From Marsupella aquatica (Eukaryota > Marchantiophyta): a stretch of 64,000 nucleotides of DNA. The stretch covers positions 14,818,001-14,882,000 of the forward strand of contig OZ316894.1 in NCBI GenBank assembly GCA_973895155.1. The letters run 5' to 3'. The position numbers were made by a program, and so were the translations under genes. Every line of letters begins with the position of its first letter. Within the stretch, counting starts at the first letter, position 1. The notes under the pieces were generated by a model, which saw only the letters and a list, made by a program, of their open reading frames with translations, was not told the origin of the DNA and made no database searches. This document shows positions 53,501 to 63,441 of this stretch, one piece after another.

Positions 53501-54334
53501 ATCTCTTTGGAGCTTTGGTGAAACCAGTCATTCTTTATGGAGCACCAATTTGGGGAGCAGGTGTGTCTAAATCTGGGTGGCAACAGATTGAGGGGCTGCA
53601 AAAGCTATTTCTTGAGATGGAGCTTGGGATCAAGTCACAAACCCCATATACACTTACACTTGCAGAGGCAGGCTTGTTTCCTTTGGAGGTGGAGGCACTC
53701 TTCCACACACTCAAATACATCATGCGTGTAAGAGAGTTGGAGGAAAACAGATTTCCTTTTCATGCCTTGCGCTCATCTTCAGCTAAAGGGTGGTATGCAG
53801 ATGTGTGCAGGTGGGCCCATGCTTGGGGATTTTCCTGAACATGAATGGCCAACACACCCAACCAAGCTAAGAGCAAAACTTGAGCAAAAGGCTTTGCACA
53901 AACTTTGGCATGAACCTAGCCCACGGCAGCAATACTACATGAGAGATGTGAACCCCATGAAGAAATATCGAGAACAAGAATACTTATCTAGCACTATCTC
54001 AGTACAACTTAGACAACTTATTGCTCAGTATAGACTAAGCTCACACCACCTTGAAGTAGAACAAGGGAGATGGAAGGATATTGACAGGAAAAAGAGGGTT
54101 TGTCAACTATGTGATAGCTCTAGTATAGAGAATGAATATCATGTATTCATTGCTTGCAAGTTTTATGAGGGGGTTAGGATGGCATCTCAAATCTTGGTGA
54201 AAGATTTGTATGCATTGTTTGGTCTGCCCCCTCAACAACTTGGAAGATATATCTTTGCGGTGGATAGGGAAAGGAGAATAGGTTTGGAAAATCTTTCAGG
54301 GCTCTCTAGGTCCATAGTTTCTTTGAGGACATAG
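50532..54334 (+). pseudogene. LINE ORF2, copy A (endonuclease, reverse transcriptase, zinc-knuckle-like C-terminus)
   Basis: Domains: APE-type endonuclease (MAWNVSGL, LLFTETWEYEG, GDFNARV, STIDYLLAS, SSHLPLLF), reverse transcriptase (FKAGNKDDVHNYRTIMVG, APSQAGFRREFSTMDHIL, CLFVDFSKAFDKVSR, GVIQGCPLSPTLFGIF, LLIFADDVVLLAHA with the catalytic FADD box), and C-terminal CQLCDSSSIENEYHVFIAC. A 607-bp segment is duplicated in tandem (51,144-51,750 and 51,751-52,357); because 607 is not a multiple of three the first pass stops at 51,765. An extra G near 53,826 shifts the frame before the last 160 residues. Target-primed reverse transcription is the expected activity of an intact version. Confidence 0.92.
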
Positions 54335-54466
54335 TTGTCCTCTTCTGAGCAATCTCTTTTGGTTGCTCTTTTCTTTGATTGCATTGTACTTTACTTTTTG
54401 TGGCAGCTCCTTTGACTTTCATGGTCCCGGAGCTTATAATACATTACCATTACCATTACCATTACC
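54335..54466 (+). repeat. LINE 3' untranslated end with ATTACC tail
   Basis: A 110-bp 3' end (GAGCAATCTCTTTTGGTTGC ... GGTCCCGGAGCTTATAATAC) followed by about four ATTACC repeats. The same end occurs at 16,501-16,620, 16,921-17,049, 54,770-54,893 and, inverted, 63,442-63,570. Confidence 0.9.
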
Positions 54467-55060
54467 AGTATAGACTAAGCTCACACCACCTTGAAGTAGA
54501 ACAAGGGAGATGGAAGGATATTGACAGGAAAAAGAGGGTTTGTCAACTATGTGATAGCTCTAGTATAGAGAATGAATATCATGTATTCATTGCTTGCANN
54601 NNNNNNNNNNNNNNNNNNNNNNNNNNNNNNNNNNNNNNNNNNNNNNNNNNNNNNNNNNNNNNNNNNNNNNNNNNNNNNNNNNNNNNNNNNNNNNNNNNAA
54701 AGGAGAATAGGTTTGGAAAATCTTTCAGGGCTCTCTAGGTCCATAGTTTCTTTGAGGACATAGTTGTCCTCTTCTGAGCAATCTCTTTTGGTTGCTCTTT
54801 TCTTTGATTGCATTGTACTTTACTTTTTGTGGCAGCTCCTTTGACTTTCATGGTCCCGGAGCTTATAATACATTACCATTACCATTACCATTACCAGTAT
54901 AGACTAAGCTCACACCACCTTGAAGTAGAACAAGGGAGATGGAAGGATATTGACAGGAAAAAGAGGGTTTGTCAACTATGTGATAGCTCTAGTATAGAGA
55001 ATGAATATCATGTATTCATTGCTTGCAAGTTTTATGAGGGGGTTAGGATGGCATCTCAAG
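54467..55060 (+). mobile_element. Reiterated LINE 3' blocks around an assembly gap
   Basis: After the tail of copy A the sequence jumps back into the ORF2 C-terminus (CAGTATAGACTAAGCTC), meets the 100-N gap, resumes to the ORF2 end, 3' end and tail (to about 54,893), then jumps again to the same C-terminal start and runs to 55,060, where copy B begins inverted. The two re-entry points are the same base. Confidence 0.85.
54599..54698. other. Assembly gap of 100 N
   Basis: Exactly 100 undetermined bases, a conventional placeholder for a gap of unknown size. It lies within reiterated LINE 3' sequence between two inverted arms, so local structure should be treated with care. Confidence 0.98.
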
Positions 55061-58000
55061 TTTTATCTTCCAAGTTGCTGAGGGGGCAGACCAAACAATG
55101 CATACAAATCTTTCACCAAGATTTGAGATACCATCCTAACCCCCTCATAAAACTTGCAAGCAATGAATACATGATATTCATTCTCTATACTAGAGCTATC
55201 ACATAGTTGACAAACCCTCTTTTTCCTGTCAATATCCTTCCATCTCCCTTGTTCTACTTCAAGGTGGTGTGAGCTTAGTCTATACTGAGCAATAAGTTGT
55301 CTAAGTTGTACTGAGATAGTGCTAGATAAGTATTCTTGTTCTCGATATTTCTTCATGGGGTTCACATCTCTCATGTAGTATTGCTGCCGTGGGCTAGGTG
55401 CATGCCAAAGTTTGTGCAAAGCCTTTTGCTCAAGTTTTGCTCTTAGCTTGGTTGGGTGTGTTGGCCATTCATGTTCAGGAAAATCCCAAGCATGGGCCCA
55501 CCTGCACACATCTGCATACCACCCTTTAGCTGAAGATGAGCGCAAGGCATGAAAAGGAAATCTGTTTTCCTCCCAACTCTCTTACACGCATGATGTATTT
55601 GAGTGTGTGGAAGAGTGCCTCCACCTCCAAAGGAAACAAGCCTGCCTCTGCAAGTGTAAGTGCATATGGGGTTTGTGACTTGATCCCAAGCTCCATCTCA
55701 AGAAATAGCTTTTGCAGCCCCTCAATCTGTTGCCACCCAGATTTAGACACACCTGCTCCCCAAATTGGTGCTCCATAAAGAATGACTGGTTTCACCAAAG
55801 CTCCAAAGAGATGTTTCCTTAACCTCCAAGTGTGTAGACCAGCTCTTTTGCATTTGTTCATGAATGCATAAAAAGCTCTGTACCCATTGGCAGCCCTAGA
55901 TTTTACACATGAGGCCCAACTCAAGTTTTGAGAGAACTCCACCCCAAGGTATTTGTAGGTCCTCACAAATTCCACCAGATTCCCTTGGAAGTAGAGCTCT
56001 GGATTTTGTCGTGTGCCAATGCCCAAACACTTGGTCTTCTTGAGGTTGACTACCATCCCTGTTGCTTGACAAAACTCCTCCAAGGCATTGAGATGTCTTT
56101 GCAAAGCTTCTTGAGCATGAGCAAGTAGGACCACATCATCTGCAAATATAAGAAGTTGGAGGACAAACCTACCCAATTGAGTGCCCACTCCACCATGCTC
56201 CTCCAAAATGTTGTGTAGCTGATCAATGAAGATGCCAAAGAGAGTTGGTGAGAGAGGACAACCTTGGATCACCCCAAGAGTGCTCCAGATTTCTTCAGAG
56301 GTTTCCTTTGAAAGTTTGATGCGCACTTCTTGGTACAATTTAGAAACAGCCAACCTGAGCTCTTCAGGCACTTCCAACTCCACCATCCTATCCCAAAGCT
56401 TGGATCGGGAAACTTTGTCAAAGGCCTTGGAGAAGTCCACAAACAAGCAAAATAATGGTTTATGTGGAGATTTGGCCTTTTCACACAACACCCTCAAGCA
56501 GAGAATGTGATCCATAGTGCTGAATTCTCTCCTAAAACCTGCTTGTGAAGGTGCCCTTTTCATCTCACTCTCCAAACCAAGAGCTTAATCTGGCTTCAAG
56601 TAGTCCTCCCAAAACTTTAGCAAAAGTATTGCCTACCATGATGGTTCTGTAGTTGTGCACATCGTCCTTGTTGCCTGCCTTGAAGATAGGCACCACTCTT
56701 CTGGTCATCCAAGCTTTAGGTAAACCTAAAGCCATTGCTTGATTCAGCTCATGCACCAAGTTTGTTAGTAAAGAGGGTCCTCCCCACAAAAGAAGCTCCA
56801 AGTTCAGGCCCAACAGATCTTTAGCTTTCCCATGTTGCATGTGGGAAAGATGCACCTTCACCTCCCTCTCTGTAAACTGAATGGTGTCCCCAAGGGGCAA
56901 AGGCATGCCACTAGCATCTGGAAAGAAATACAAGGATGTGACATAGGTTACCAGGTCCTGGTGATCCAAGGGGGGAGTAGTCTTGCCTGATTGCATTCTC
57001 TCCCAAAAACGTTTTGGATGTTTGATGAACTCCTCACATAGTGATTGTTGATGACTCTTCAAGAAGCACCTCTTCTTGTGTTTGATGAAGTTCTTGTACA
57101 TAGTGAATGCCAAAAGTCTCTTTTCCCCTGAATGTGATCTTGCTTGCATCCTTGCTCTAGCACAATCCTCGTCAAACCAAGCCTTCATGTTTTGCTTTCT
57201 AGGGGGTTTGGTGGAGAAAGTAGAGGCTGCTGCTTGTGCTATGACTTCTGAGAGCTCAATCTGATCATCCAGGGTATGGAGAAGATGTTCAAAGTTGGCT
57301 TTGAAGATGACTTCTCTATCAGGGTCTACAAACAGAGGTTTGGGTACTGGCTTTCTATGCACTTTGTTTGGGATTGTGGTCAGGTCAAGATGGAACAACA
57401 AAGGCAAGTGTGAAGACTCTGGTTGTTGATCAAGTATTTGAAAGTCAACCACTCTAGTGGCAGAGGTAGGTGAGGCAAGAAGGTAATCAATGGTACTACA
57501 TCCTTGTTTAGATCTAAAAGTGTAACCAGATGATTGGGGAAATCTCTCAAGCCCATTCAATATTCTTAGATTACAAGAAGCTCCCAAATGCAAAAAGTGA
57601 CGTGTCATGTCATTTGTTCTGGTGTCATGAGCCTCTCTCACCCAAGGTATCTCTTCACTACATGATGACCAAGGTAAAGTTCCTAAGTCCTCACTTTCAG
57701 TAAATTGTTCATTAGATACCCTGGCATTAAAGTCCCCCACTATCCATGTCTCCCCTAGTGGTGATATATCATGAATGACTTGGATTAACCTATGAAATGG
57801 ATAATGTGCATCAGCAATTCCCATCTTATAGACATTCATATTAAGGGGAGCAAAGTAGGTGACAATCAAAAATGATGGAGTACCTTTGGTATGAAGTCTC
57901 ACCACCATGAACTGCTTGCTGGGATCTTCATGTTCAATAGAGGTGATGTGTTGAAGTTGATTCTTGGTGTAGACAGCAATGCCTCCAAACCCTCTTCCCC

Positions 58001-58175
58001 GTGTGGTCTTCTTCTCATTGAAGATGGATTGTATGCAAGTAAAGCCTTTAATGCTAGGTAGAGCATTTCCCTCATATTCCCAAGTCTCCGTGAAAAGCAA
58101 GATGTCAAAATTCTCAAACAAAGGTTCCCCTCCAATTGCTGTTTCTATGGAAAGTCCTGAAACATTCCATGCCAT
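55061..58175 (-). pseudogene. LINE ORF2, copy B, one-base frameshift and truncated C-terminus
   Basis: From ATG 58,175 (MAWNVSGL) the endonuclease and the first reverse transcriptase motifs are open to about 56,570, where an extra T (TTTGG instead of TTGG) ends the frame as SSWFGE. The next frame resumes with ESEMKRAPSQAGFRREF and continues through FADD and the zinc-knuckle-like C-terminus to LPPQQLGR at 55,063. This copy has no 607-bp duplication, so it shows the ancestral arrangement of ORF2. Confidence 0.92.
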
Positions 58176-58196
58176 GACTCTCAAGGTCCCAATCCA

Positions 58197-58967
58197 TCAT
58201 TTAGAAACAACTCTCTTCTTATTGGTAACAACAGCTTGTCCATTGCGCAAGTAGGCTACCAATCCTTGGTCTTTGGCTACCCTCACCTTCTCAAGCTCAA
58301 TTTTCCTTGCTTGGACTTGTGTGGGAGTCAGATCATCATCCAACCAAATCCTTAGCCCTTTAAGCATGCTCTTGTTAGCCATCACTCTAGCTTTCTCGGA
58401 TTCAGCTGCAAACTTCACCAAGATTGGACGCGGAAGGTCCCCCTTCTTTTTCCCAATCCTACATGCTTGCAAAATGATAGGGTCATGCACTTTCATCTGA
58501 GATTGGAAGAATGAAATTGTTACCTTCTTGGTGTCTTCCTTCTCCTCCTCAACAAGGCCTGATATTTTGCAGTTGCTGACTCTTGCATGCTGGTTCTTGT
58601 GTTCTTCTTCTAGTGCTCTCCTCTCCTCCTCCTTGGCTTGGACAAATTCCATATGTGATTGTTTTGCAGCCTGTGCAAAGGTTTTGAGCTTCTCCTCAAT
58701 CTCCCCTACAGCCTCATGTATCACTGATTTCTCTGGGCACATACTCTTCTCCATGTCTCCAAAACACGATGCAAGCAATGAGAGTTGCTTACCATTCTCC
58801 TGAGTTTGAGATCGAAGATCACTAATCAACCTCTTTTGCTTGACATTCTCATTCTTTAGCTCCGTCACCTCCTTGCTGAGCGTGGTAATCTCAATTGCGG
58901 AGTTTTCAGCCACAACTAAGATTTTCTCAAGCAAAGCCTTGAGATGGGCAATCTCCTCCGTTGCCAT
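58197..58967 (-). CDS. LINE ORF1, copy B, intact
   Basis: The only uninterrupted ORF1 of the window: 256 aa from ATG 58,967 (MATEEIAHLKALLEKILVVA) to TGA 58,197. Residues about 5-60 form a leucine-rich coiled coil, about 70-115 a second helical part (KLKTFAQAAKQSHMEFVQAK), and from about 130 the RNA-binding-type domain (HDPIILQACRIGKKKGDLPR; ESEKARVMANKSMLKGLRIW; DDDLTPTQVQARKIELEKVR). It should bind the element RNA and form multimers, as ORF1p of L1-type elements does. The start follows the leader segment's AG by about 8 bases. Confidence 0.92.
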   Translation of the reverse strand: MATEEIAHLKALLEKILVVAENSAIEITTLSKEVTELKNENVKQKRLISDLRSQTQENGKQLSLLASCFGDMEKSMCPEKSVIHEAVGEIEEKLKTFAQAAKQSHMEFVQAKEEERRALEEEHKNQHARVSNCKISGLVEEEKEDTKKVTISFFQSQMKVHDPIILQACRIGKKKGDLPRPILVKFAAESEKARVMANKSMLKGLRIWLDDDLTPTQVQARKIELEKVRVAKDQGLVAYLRNGQAVVTNKKRVVSK

Positions 58968-58974
58968 CACAAAG

Positions 58975-59052
58975 CTGAAACTGTTGTTAGAATGTACTCT
59001 TAGACGACAAATAGAAATTGGGAGTAGTAGAGGATGTCAGTTGCAGCTCTAC
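58975..59052 (-). other. 78-bp intron-like leader segment, copy B
   Basis: Minus strand GTAGAGCTGCAACTGACATC at its start and CAACAGTTTCAG at its end. It occupies the same position as 18,924-19,001 and is missing exactly from copy A. Confidence 0.75.
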
Positions 59053-60069
59053 CTTTGCCAGTGATACACTCTCGCTGTTTGCAACACTCTGCCAAAATCT
59101 GAGCTCAAACCGCAGCCGATTGCCCTTCCAACTCAAAGTGAAATTTCGCCCCAAGCTCAGAATCCCGAAACTGGACACGTAACAGATCGTGCATGCTAAA
59201 GTGTATACCAAACAATGTCGGTTGCAGCTCTAACTTTGCCAGTGATACATTCTTGCTGTTTCCAATGCTCTGGCAAAATCTGAGCTCAAATCGCAGCCGA
59301 TTGCCCTTCCAACTCGAAGTGAAATTTCACCCCGAGCTCAGAATCGCGAAACTAGAGACGTAGCAGATTGCGCATGCTAAAGTGTATACCAAACGATGTC
59401 GGTTGCAGCTCTAACTTTGCCAGTGATACATTCTCGCTGTTTCCAATGCTCTGGCAAAGTCTGAACTTAAACCGCAGCCGATTGCCCTTCCAACTCGAAG
59501 TGAAATTTTGCCCCAAGCTCAGAATTGCGAAACTGGAGACGTAACAGATCGTGCATGCTAAAGTGCATATCAAACAATGTCAGTTGCAGCTCTAACTTTG
59601 CCAGTGATACATTCTTGTTGTTTCCAATGCTCTGGCAAAATCTGAGCTCAAATCGCAGCCGATTGCCCTTCCAACTCGAAGTGAAATTTCACCCCGAGCT
59701 CAGAATCGCGAAACTAGAGACGTAGCAGATTGCGCATGCTAAAGTGTATACCAAACGATGTCGGTTGCAGCTCTAACTTTGCCAGTGATACATTCTCGCT
59801 GTTTCCAATGCTCTGGCAAAGTCTGAGCTTAAACCGCAGCCGATTGCCCTTCCAACTCGAAGTGAAATTTCGCCCCAAGCTCAGAATCGCGAAACTGGAG
59901 ACGTAGCAGATCGCGCATGCTAAAGTGCATACCAAACGATGTCGGTTGCAGCTCTAACTTTGCCAGTGATACATTCTCGCTGTTTCCAATGCTCTGGCAA
60001 AGTCTGAGCTTAAACCGCAGCCGATTGCCCTTCCAACTCGAAGTGAAATTTCGCCCCAAGCTCAGAATC
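59040..60069 (-). repeat. LINE 5' monomer array, copy B (six units)
   Basis: GTTGCAGCTCT occurs at 59,040, 59,221, 59,402, 59,583, 59,764 and 59,945, an exact 181-bp period. Units alternate between two slightly different types (for example GATACATTCTCGCTG and GATACATTCTTGCTG). The last unit ends at 60,069 where unrelated CACTA-type sequence begins. Confidence 0.93.
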
Positions 60070-60084
60070 GTGTTTGGACAAAGG

Positions 60085-62355
60085 GGAGTGCGAGCCACGG
60101 GGGAGTGCGAGCCACGGGGGCCTCCCCCAAGGATGACTTGTGAGCAAAAATTAGCCTTTGCTGCTGATGTGGAAGAGTACTTGAAGGGCCAAACAAGGAA
60201 GCAAGAACTGTCCTTCGAAGCTTCATGGGGTGAAGAGGACACAAGGTCTTGCAAAACTGCCATACTGGTCGGTGAGTAAAATCACACTGGCATTCACCTT
60301 TTTCACTTTAAGATATTGCATAGTACCAGCATTGTACACACATGTCAATTTGCAGTTGGACTGATCTGCTTTTTGTTGTTTGGATGCAGAAACTTTTGAT
60401 CAACCATGTGCTGGATCCCATGCACACAGAGAAGAACATTGCTCAGAATTTGATTCACACTACTTCTGGGAAGAAGGATACCACTGCTGTGCGGAATGAT
60501 ATGGAGGCTGAAGGCATTCACGAGCAGCTGTGGATGAAGCCTCATCCAAACAATAAGAAGGACCATTTTGTGAAGCCCAAGGCGCCCTATGTGATGAGCA
60601 AACCAGAGCTGGAGGAGTTCCTGGGCACTTTGAAGAACTTGAAGGTTCCCACAGATTTTGGTAGCTCATTGGCAAAGTGTGTGAGAGCCAGCAATAAGTT
60701 GGCTGGCCTCAAGTCTCATGACTACCATTGCCTCATGCAGCAGATACTTCCCTTGGCATTGAAGGACTTGATGGCAACAGGACCTCGAATGGCTATCATT
60801 AGTGTGTGTCGTGTGTGGCGTAAAATTTGCTGTAAGGTCTGGGACCCTAGCACTAAGGATGAACTGATGACAGATGTGGCACATACTTTGTGTGCTCTGG
60901 AAATGCATTTTCCAGCTTCGTTTTTTGATGTCATGACACATTTGATGGCGCATATAGTGGAAGAGCTAGATATATGTGGACCTGTGTCACAATGGTGGAT
61001 GTATCCAATTGAGAGATACTTGAAAAAACTAAAGGGTTTTGTAAGAAACAGGGCACGACCAGAGGCATCTATGGCTGAGGGTTATATCCTAGAGGAGGCA
61101 TTAGGATTTCTCACAGAGTATATGGTTCAGTGCGAAGTAACTCGGCAGCGGGTCTGGGACTTTGAAGAAGAGGCAGGGGTTAAAGGTGTGGTCCTGGAAG
61201 GGGCCTCAAGTAAACTGTCTCTAAGTGTTGCTGATCGAGATGCTGCCCACACCTATTACCTACAGAACCATGTACAGGTTGCACCATGGCTCAGGTACAT
61301 GAAATAACTACATCATTTTGTTGCTGGCTGTCTGAGTGTTCAATAATGTAGTTCTAAATACATTGTCACAACATGACAGTCTTTCTTTTGTGGTATCTGA
61401 TATTGTTCTTTGCTTGCTTGGAAGGTTGTATGAGTCAGAAGAGGAGGAGCGAAGGATAGAAAGAGAAGTTGTTCTAAGATAGCATAATGCAGAACGACGA
61501 CGAGGCAGACGTCAAGCAATGGCCTGTCCTGTTGAATTTGCTTCCATTCCTTTTGGAGTATGGTTCAGGGATACAATACACAAGGCTAACCTGGATGAAA
61601 ATGAGGACAAGTTGCTGTTGACTGCAATTTCTTTTCCACCAAGCCAGAAGGCTTTGTCTTACATTTCAATGAAGGCTTTTGGGAACCATTATAGAGTGAT
61701 GCGCTGCAAAGATAGGAATGGCGAATGGCGTGAGATGTCCACTCTTAGGGACACTGATTGTCAAGGATATGCTACATTTGATTCCGGGGTGGCCACAACT
61801 TTCCATGAGCAGATCAGGGAAGAAACCGGGGTGAATTTGGCCAAGCTTACATATGTGGGGGTTCTGACACAAATACTTGTGCTTGACTATGGACCTGTGT
61901 TACATTCTGAACCATCCATAATCTTGAAGGCAAAGTGGGTGCGGTCTAAGTGGGGAGAGGACAGGTCTAATCCATCAATGAAACATGATGAGACTGGCCT
62001 ATGGCTTGCCAATTTTAATATGCCTTATCCCTCAGCTGAGAAATTAGATTATGTCTTGCCCAGTCAGATTGAGCAGGTTTTCTTTTACCCAAACACAGCC
62101 AGGGCCTCTTGGAGACATGTCCTCCATAAGGAAGGGAGGTCTCGACGAGTTGTTGAGGGTACAAATGACCTTGAGTTTAATGATCTTGTGGATCGTCATG
62201 AGGCTGTTGAGGCTGAGCTTGTTGCAGCAGCTAACAGACGAGTGCCCTTGGATGAAGGAGAAATTGTAGTTTTTCAGGAGATGGCAGTGTTGACAAGAAG
62301 TGATAGTGATGATGATGATGTCTGGGAAGATGAAGAAGATTCAGATGAAGAGTGA
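60085..62355 (+). pseudogene. CACTA TNP2-type transposase, copy 2 (DUF4218 plus DUF4216-like)
   Basis: Right of the LINEs a frame gives PRGPPPRMTCEQKLAFAADV. A different frame then gives HGVKRTQGLAKLPYWS, parallel to HGVKRQTLMDLELEYWR of copy 1, so one indel lies between. An intron (60,275-60,389, GTGAGT ... GATGCAG) leads to exon 60,390-61,294: LLINHVLDPMHTEKNIAQNL, then DUF4218 (MKPHPNN, LKVPTDFG, LKSHDYHCLMQQILPLALKD, FFDVMTHLMAHIVEELDICG, MYPIERYLKKLKGFVRNRAR). A second intron (61,295-61,424) leads to exon 61,425-62,355 with one TAG (61,480) and a DUF4216-like part (YVGVLTQILVLDYGP, VLPSQIEQVFFYPNTARASW), ending in an acidic tail. The DDE core and N-terminus are absent, lost or displaced by the LINE insertion. 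Confidence 0.8.
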
Positions 62356-63396
62356 GAATGTGCCTCTTGGGGCAGGAAGTACTGATTGCTCTTTGGTGAT
62401 AGTGTTTTTTATGCAATTTTGAATTGAAATGCATGATCGGTCTGGGGTGAAAGGTTCTAAGAATGCCTATGAGGCACAGAGGAATAAGAACATAGCAGCC
62501 AACCAAGCTATACTTGACCAGTTCGTAGGAACTGCTGCAAGAGATTTAAAGTATGTACTCTATCCCTATATAGTTTTGAATTTATGCCTTGACTTTATTA
62601 CTAATGGTTCACACTCATGACATTGCCAGGGTGATTGCAGTTTACAGGGTGAGGCAAGGGTCAAGCGTCTATCTAAGTTGTCAAAGAAGACTGAACAGAA
62701 TCAGCCATCTATAGCAAAGCGTAGGAGTTCACGATTACTTGGCAGGCACCTGGAGAAAATCATGGAGAGTGACAACAGTGGGAGTGATGAGTCTGAAAAA
62801 TCAGCTGAGACAAATTATGGGGCAGGTTTAAGTGATGGCTTTGAATCAGATGGTGTTCAAGAGCTACGTAAGGTAAGAGAAGACTCATTGTCATTTTCTA
62901 CTTCACTTGAAGCTAATTGCATTAATTGTCCAATTTTTGTATATCTCAATCTGGTGCTACTGTTACTAATTACTTGAATGTGCACACTGTTATCCTCAGG
63001 CTCCCCGAAAGTCAGGGCTTAAATATTATGTGGATCCTAGGACAAAGGAAGTGAGTGTGTGTAAGTAATTTATTCATTACCTCACTTGCCATGAACTTGT
63101 TTTTGACTTGCCAAGTGAATCCTGAGTTCAGAGATTCTCACAGTTGCAGATTGATTGTCACAAATTACATTAATGTTTGACTTGCTAACAGAATCTCTTT
63201 GGTTGGTTGTGGTAGTGACACCCTTGCCTAGAGCATCTGCTCGTGATCTGGATGATGGAATTATCACAGAAAGATCAGAACAGACACACGTACGACAATC
63301 ATCTCGTGCTGCAAAGAAACAATGGGAAGAGAACACAAGCGAGCATCGCAAGTTGGGCATGAAGAAAGCTGCAATCACTGTATGTTGCTTGTGAAA
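62356..63396 (+). CDS. Spliced downstream ORF of CACTA copy 2, function unknown
   Basis: Short plus-strand exons follow the transposase: 62,429-62,550 (GVKGSKNAYEAQRNKNIAAN, before GTATGT), about 62,648-62,872 (KRLSKLSKKTEQNQPSIAKR, acidic Ser-rich end, before GTAAGA), about 63,000-63,050 (PRKSGLKYYVDPRTKE) and about 63,200-63,380 (ARDLDDGIITERSEQTHVRQ, SSRAAKKQWEENTSEHRKLG, before GTATGT). The exact splice phases could not all be reconciled. The product is basic and Ser-rich, as expected for a DNA-binding partner such as TNPA of En/Spm, but I see no diagnostic motif. It is cut off by the LINE tail at 63,442. Confidence 0.4.
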
Positions 63397-63441
63397 AATC
63401 ATGCTTGTGATTTATTGTTTGTCCTCTGTTATTGGTCTCTT

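Larger units (their letters stand above)
49383..54466 (+). mobile_element. LINE copy A, nearly full length
   Basis: Organisation: two 5' monomers (49,383-49,732), ORF1 (49,740-50,510), 21-bp spacer, ORF2 (50,532-54,334), 3' untranslated end and ATTACC-repeat tail to 54,466. Defects: TAG in ORF1, 607-bp internal tandem duplication in ORF2 and one inserted base near 53,826. The leader intron-like segment is absent. The copy is tail-to-tail with copy B, with extra 3' blocks and an assembly gap between. Confidence 0.9.
55061..60069 (-). mobile_element. LINE copy B, inverted, nearly full 5' end
   Basis: Minus-strand copy with six 181-bp monomers (59,040-60,069), the 78-bp leader segment, intact ORF1 and ORF2 with a single inserted T. 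It lacks the last 35 or so ORF2 codons and the 3' end because of the inversion joint at 55,060/55,061. Together with copy A it forms arms of about 4.9 kb in tail-to-tail orientation. Confidence 0.9.

Noticed and set aside
54379-54813. Frames reading through the N gap
   Set aside because: Translation across undetermined bases has no meaning; the flanks are LINE 3' sequence.
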